Source: an uncultured Collinsella sp. (lineage in GTDB: Bacteria; Actinomycetota; Coriobacteriia; Coriobacteriales; Coriobacteriaceae). Taken from it: 13,992 bases of DNA. Below, piece after piece: positions 13,483 through 13,992 of the stretch. Positions within the stretch are counted from its first letter, which is position 1. The number at the start of each line of letters is the position of its first letter. The position numbers and the translations under genes were made by a program. The notes under the pieces were generated by a model. It had not been told where the DNA came from, searched no databases, and saw only the letters and a list, made by a program, of their open reading frames with translations. The DNA is taken from assembly GCA_900545555.1 (NCBI GenBank), contig UQZI01000056.1:1-13992 (forward strand). Reading direction: 5' to 3'.

Positions 13483-13992
13483 CTACTTTTCGAGCCCGCA
13501 CGGCATAACGTTAGCGCTGCCGCGGCGAGCCTCAGTCACGGCTGCAAAGAAGCGATAGCCGCCCGAGAAGTTAAAGCACTCAAAGCCATGCTGCGCCAAA
13601 ATGCGGCAAGCAATGTAGCTGCGAATGCCGCTCTGGCAAATCACGTAGACCGGCTTGGCCCGGTCGAGCTCGCTCAGGCGATTGCGCAGATCATCGACGG
13701 GAATGTTTACGAAACCATCGATATGCCCGCGCTCATACTCCCCTTCCGTACGAACATCGAGCAGCTGCACGCTGCCATCGCGTGGCAAGTTGGGCTCATC
13801 CTCCCAATGCCACTGCGCCAGTATGCCGCGATTGAGGTTCTCGATCATAAAGCCCGCCATGTTGGCCGGATCCTTGGCGGAGGAATAGGGCGGCGCGTAG
13901 GCAAGGTCCAACTCCGTCAGTTCCAAAGCGGTCATTGTTGCGCGAATGGCCGTTGCCAGTACATCAATGCGCTTGTCCACACCGTCGCCGCC
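13483..13992 (-). CDS. C-terminal part of a CoA-disulfide reductase/rhodanese fusion (cut by window edge)
   Basis: The reading frame is open to the right edge, so the gene starts beyond the window; 169 residues are seen. The first 50 residues, G-G-D-G-V-D-K-R-I-D-V-L-A-T-A-I-R-A, and then L-A-Y-A-P-P-Y-S-S-A-K-D-P-A-N-M-A-G, are the signature C-terminal dimerisation region of FAD-dependent CoA-disulfide reductases and related NADH oxidases. A rhodanese domain follows: L-L-D-V-R-T-E-G-E-Y-E-R-G-H-I-D-G-F, then the active loop C-Q-S-G-I-R-S with its cysteine. Such fusions reduce CoA disulfides, persulfides or polysulfides with NAD(P)H, passing sulfur over the rhodanese cysteine. A GTG at 13980 could be mistaken for a start but lies inside the conserved region. 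The FAD and NAD domains should lie past the right edge. Confidence 0.88.
   Translation of the reverse strand, partial: GGDGVDKRIDVLATAIRATMTALELTELDLAYAPPYSSAKDPANMAGFMIENLNRGILAQWHWEDEPNLPRDGSVQLLDVRTEGEYERGHIDGFVNIPVDDLRNRLSELDRAKPVYVICQSGIRSYIACRILAQHGFECFNFSGGYRFFAAVTEARRGSANVMPCGLEK

Overview
The window looks like a chromosomal stretch of a gut coriobacterium, most likely Collinsella or a near relative (Actinomycetota, Coriobacteriia). The case rests on high GC with strong G/C third-position bias, the very large one-piece ABC transporter typical of this group, the oxalate/formate-type MFS permeases, and a scattered family of palindromes built on TGTGACAAAGGGAC/GTCCCTTTGTCACA. This is recognition by eye, not a database result. 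There are ten protein-coding genes (one cut by the right edge), probably the tail of another at the left edge, and one gene relic. No rRNA, tRNA, CRISPR array, transposase or phage gene is visible.

Left part (1-3780): a glutaredoxin-like gene on the + strand and a tRNA-dihydrouridine synthase on the - strand are convergent, with two long hairpins between their 3' ends. Next comes a 529-base stretch without an intact gene (1482-2010). It holds three copies of the palindrome family, the last 30 codons of a LysR-type regulator left as a relic between two of the copies, and a separate 185-bp imperfect palindrome. Then follow two + strand membrane-protein genes, one DUF3592-like and one unrecognised.

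Centre (3781-9950): this is the most interesting part. On the - strand lies an operon of an agmatine-deiminase-family enzyme, an ornithine/putrescine-carbamoyltransferase-family enzyme and an MFS permease. Divergent from it is a TetR-family regulator. Beyond that is a second MFS gene, - strand, plainly a paralog of the first. The deiminase gene and the second MFS gene both carry CCTACCG-based inverted repeats in their control regions, and in the second this overlaps the -10 box of a well-formed promoter. The layout suggests one regulon for taking up and breaking down a guanidino or ureido compound by deimination and carbamoyl transfer. It differs from the textbook agmatine deiminase operon: no carbamate kinase gene is present, the transporter is MFS rather than APC-type, and the carbamoyltransferase lacks the usual HCLP and SMG substrate-binding motifs, so its substrate is open.

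Right part (9950-13992): a 1084-residue MacB/FtsX-type ABC transporter with ATPase and permease in one chain and a very large extracytoplasmic insert, then the 3' end of a CoA-disulfide-reductase/rhodanese fusion gene that runs off the right edge. Both are on the - strand, and both have a copy of the palindrome at or just past their stop codons.
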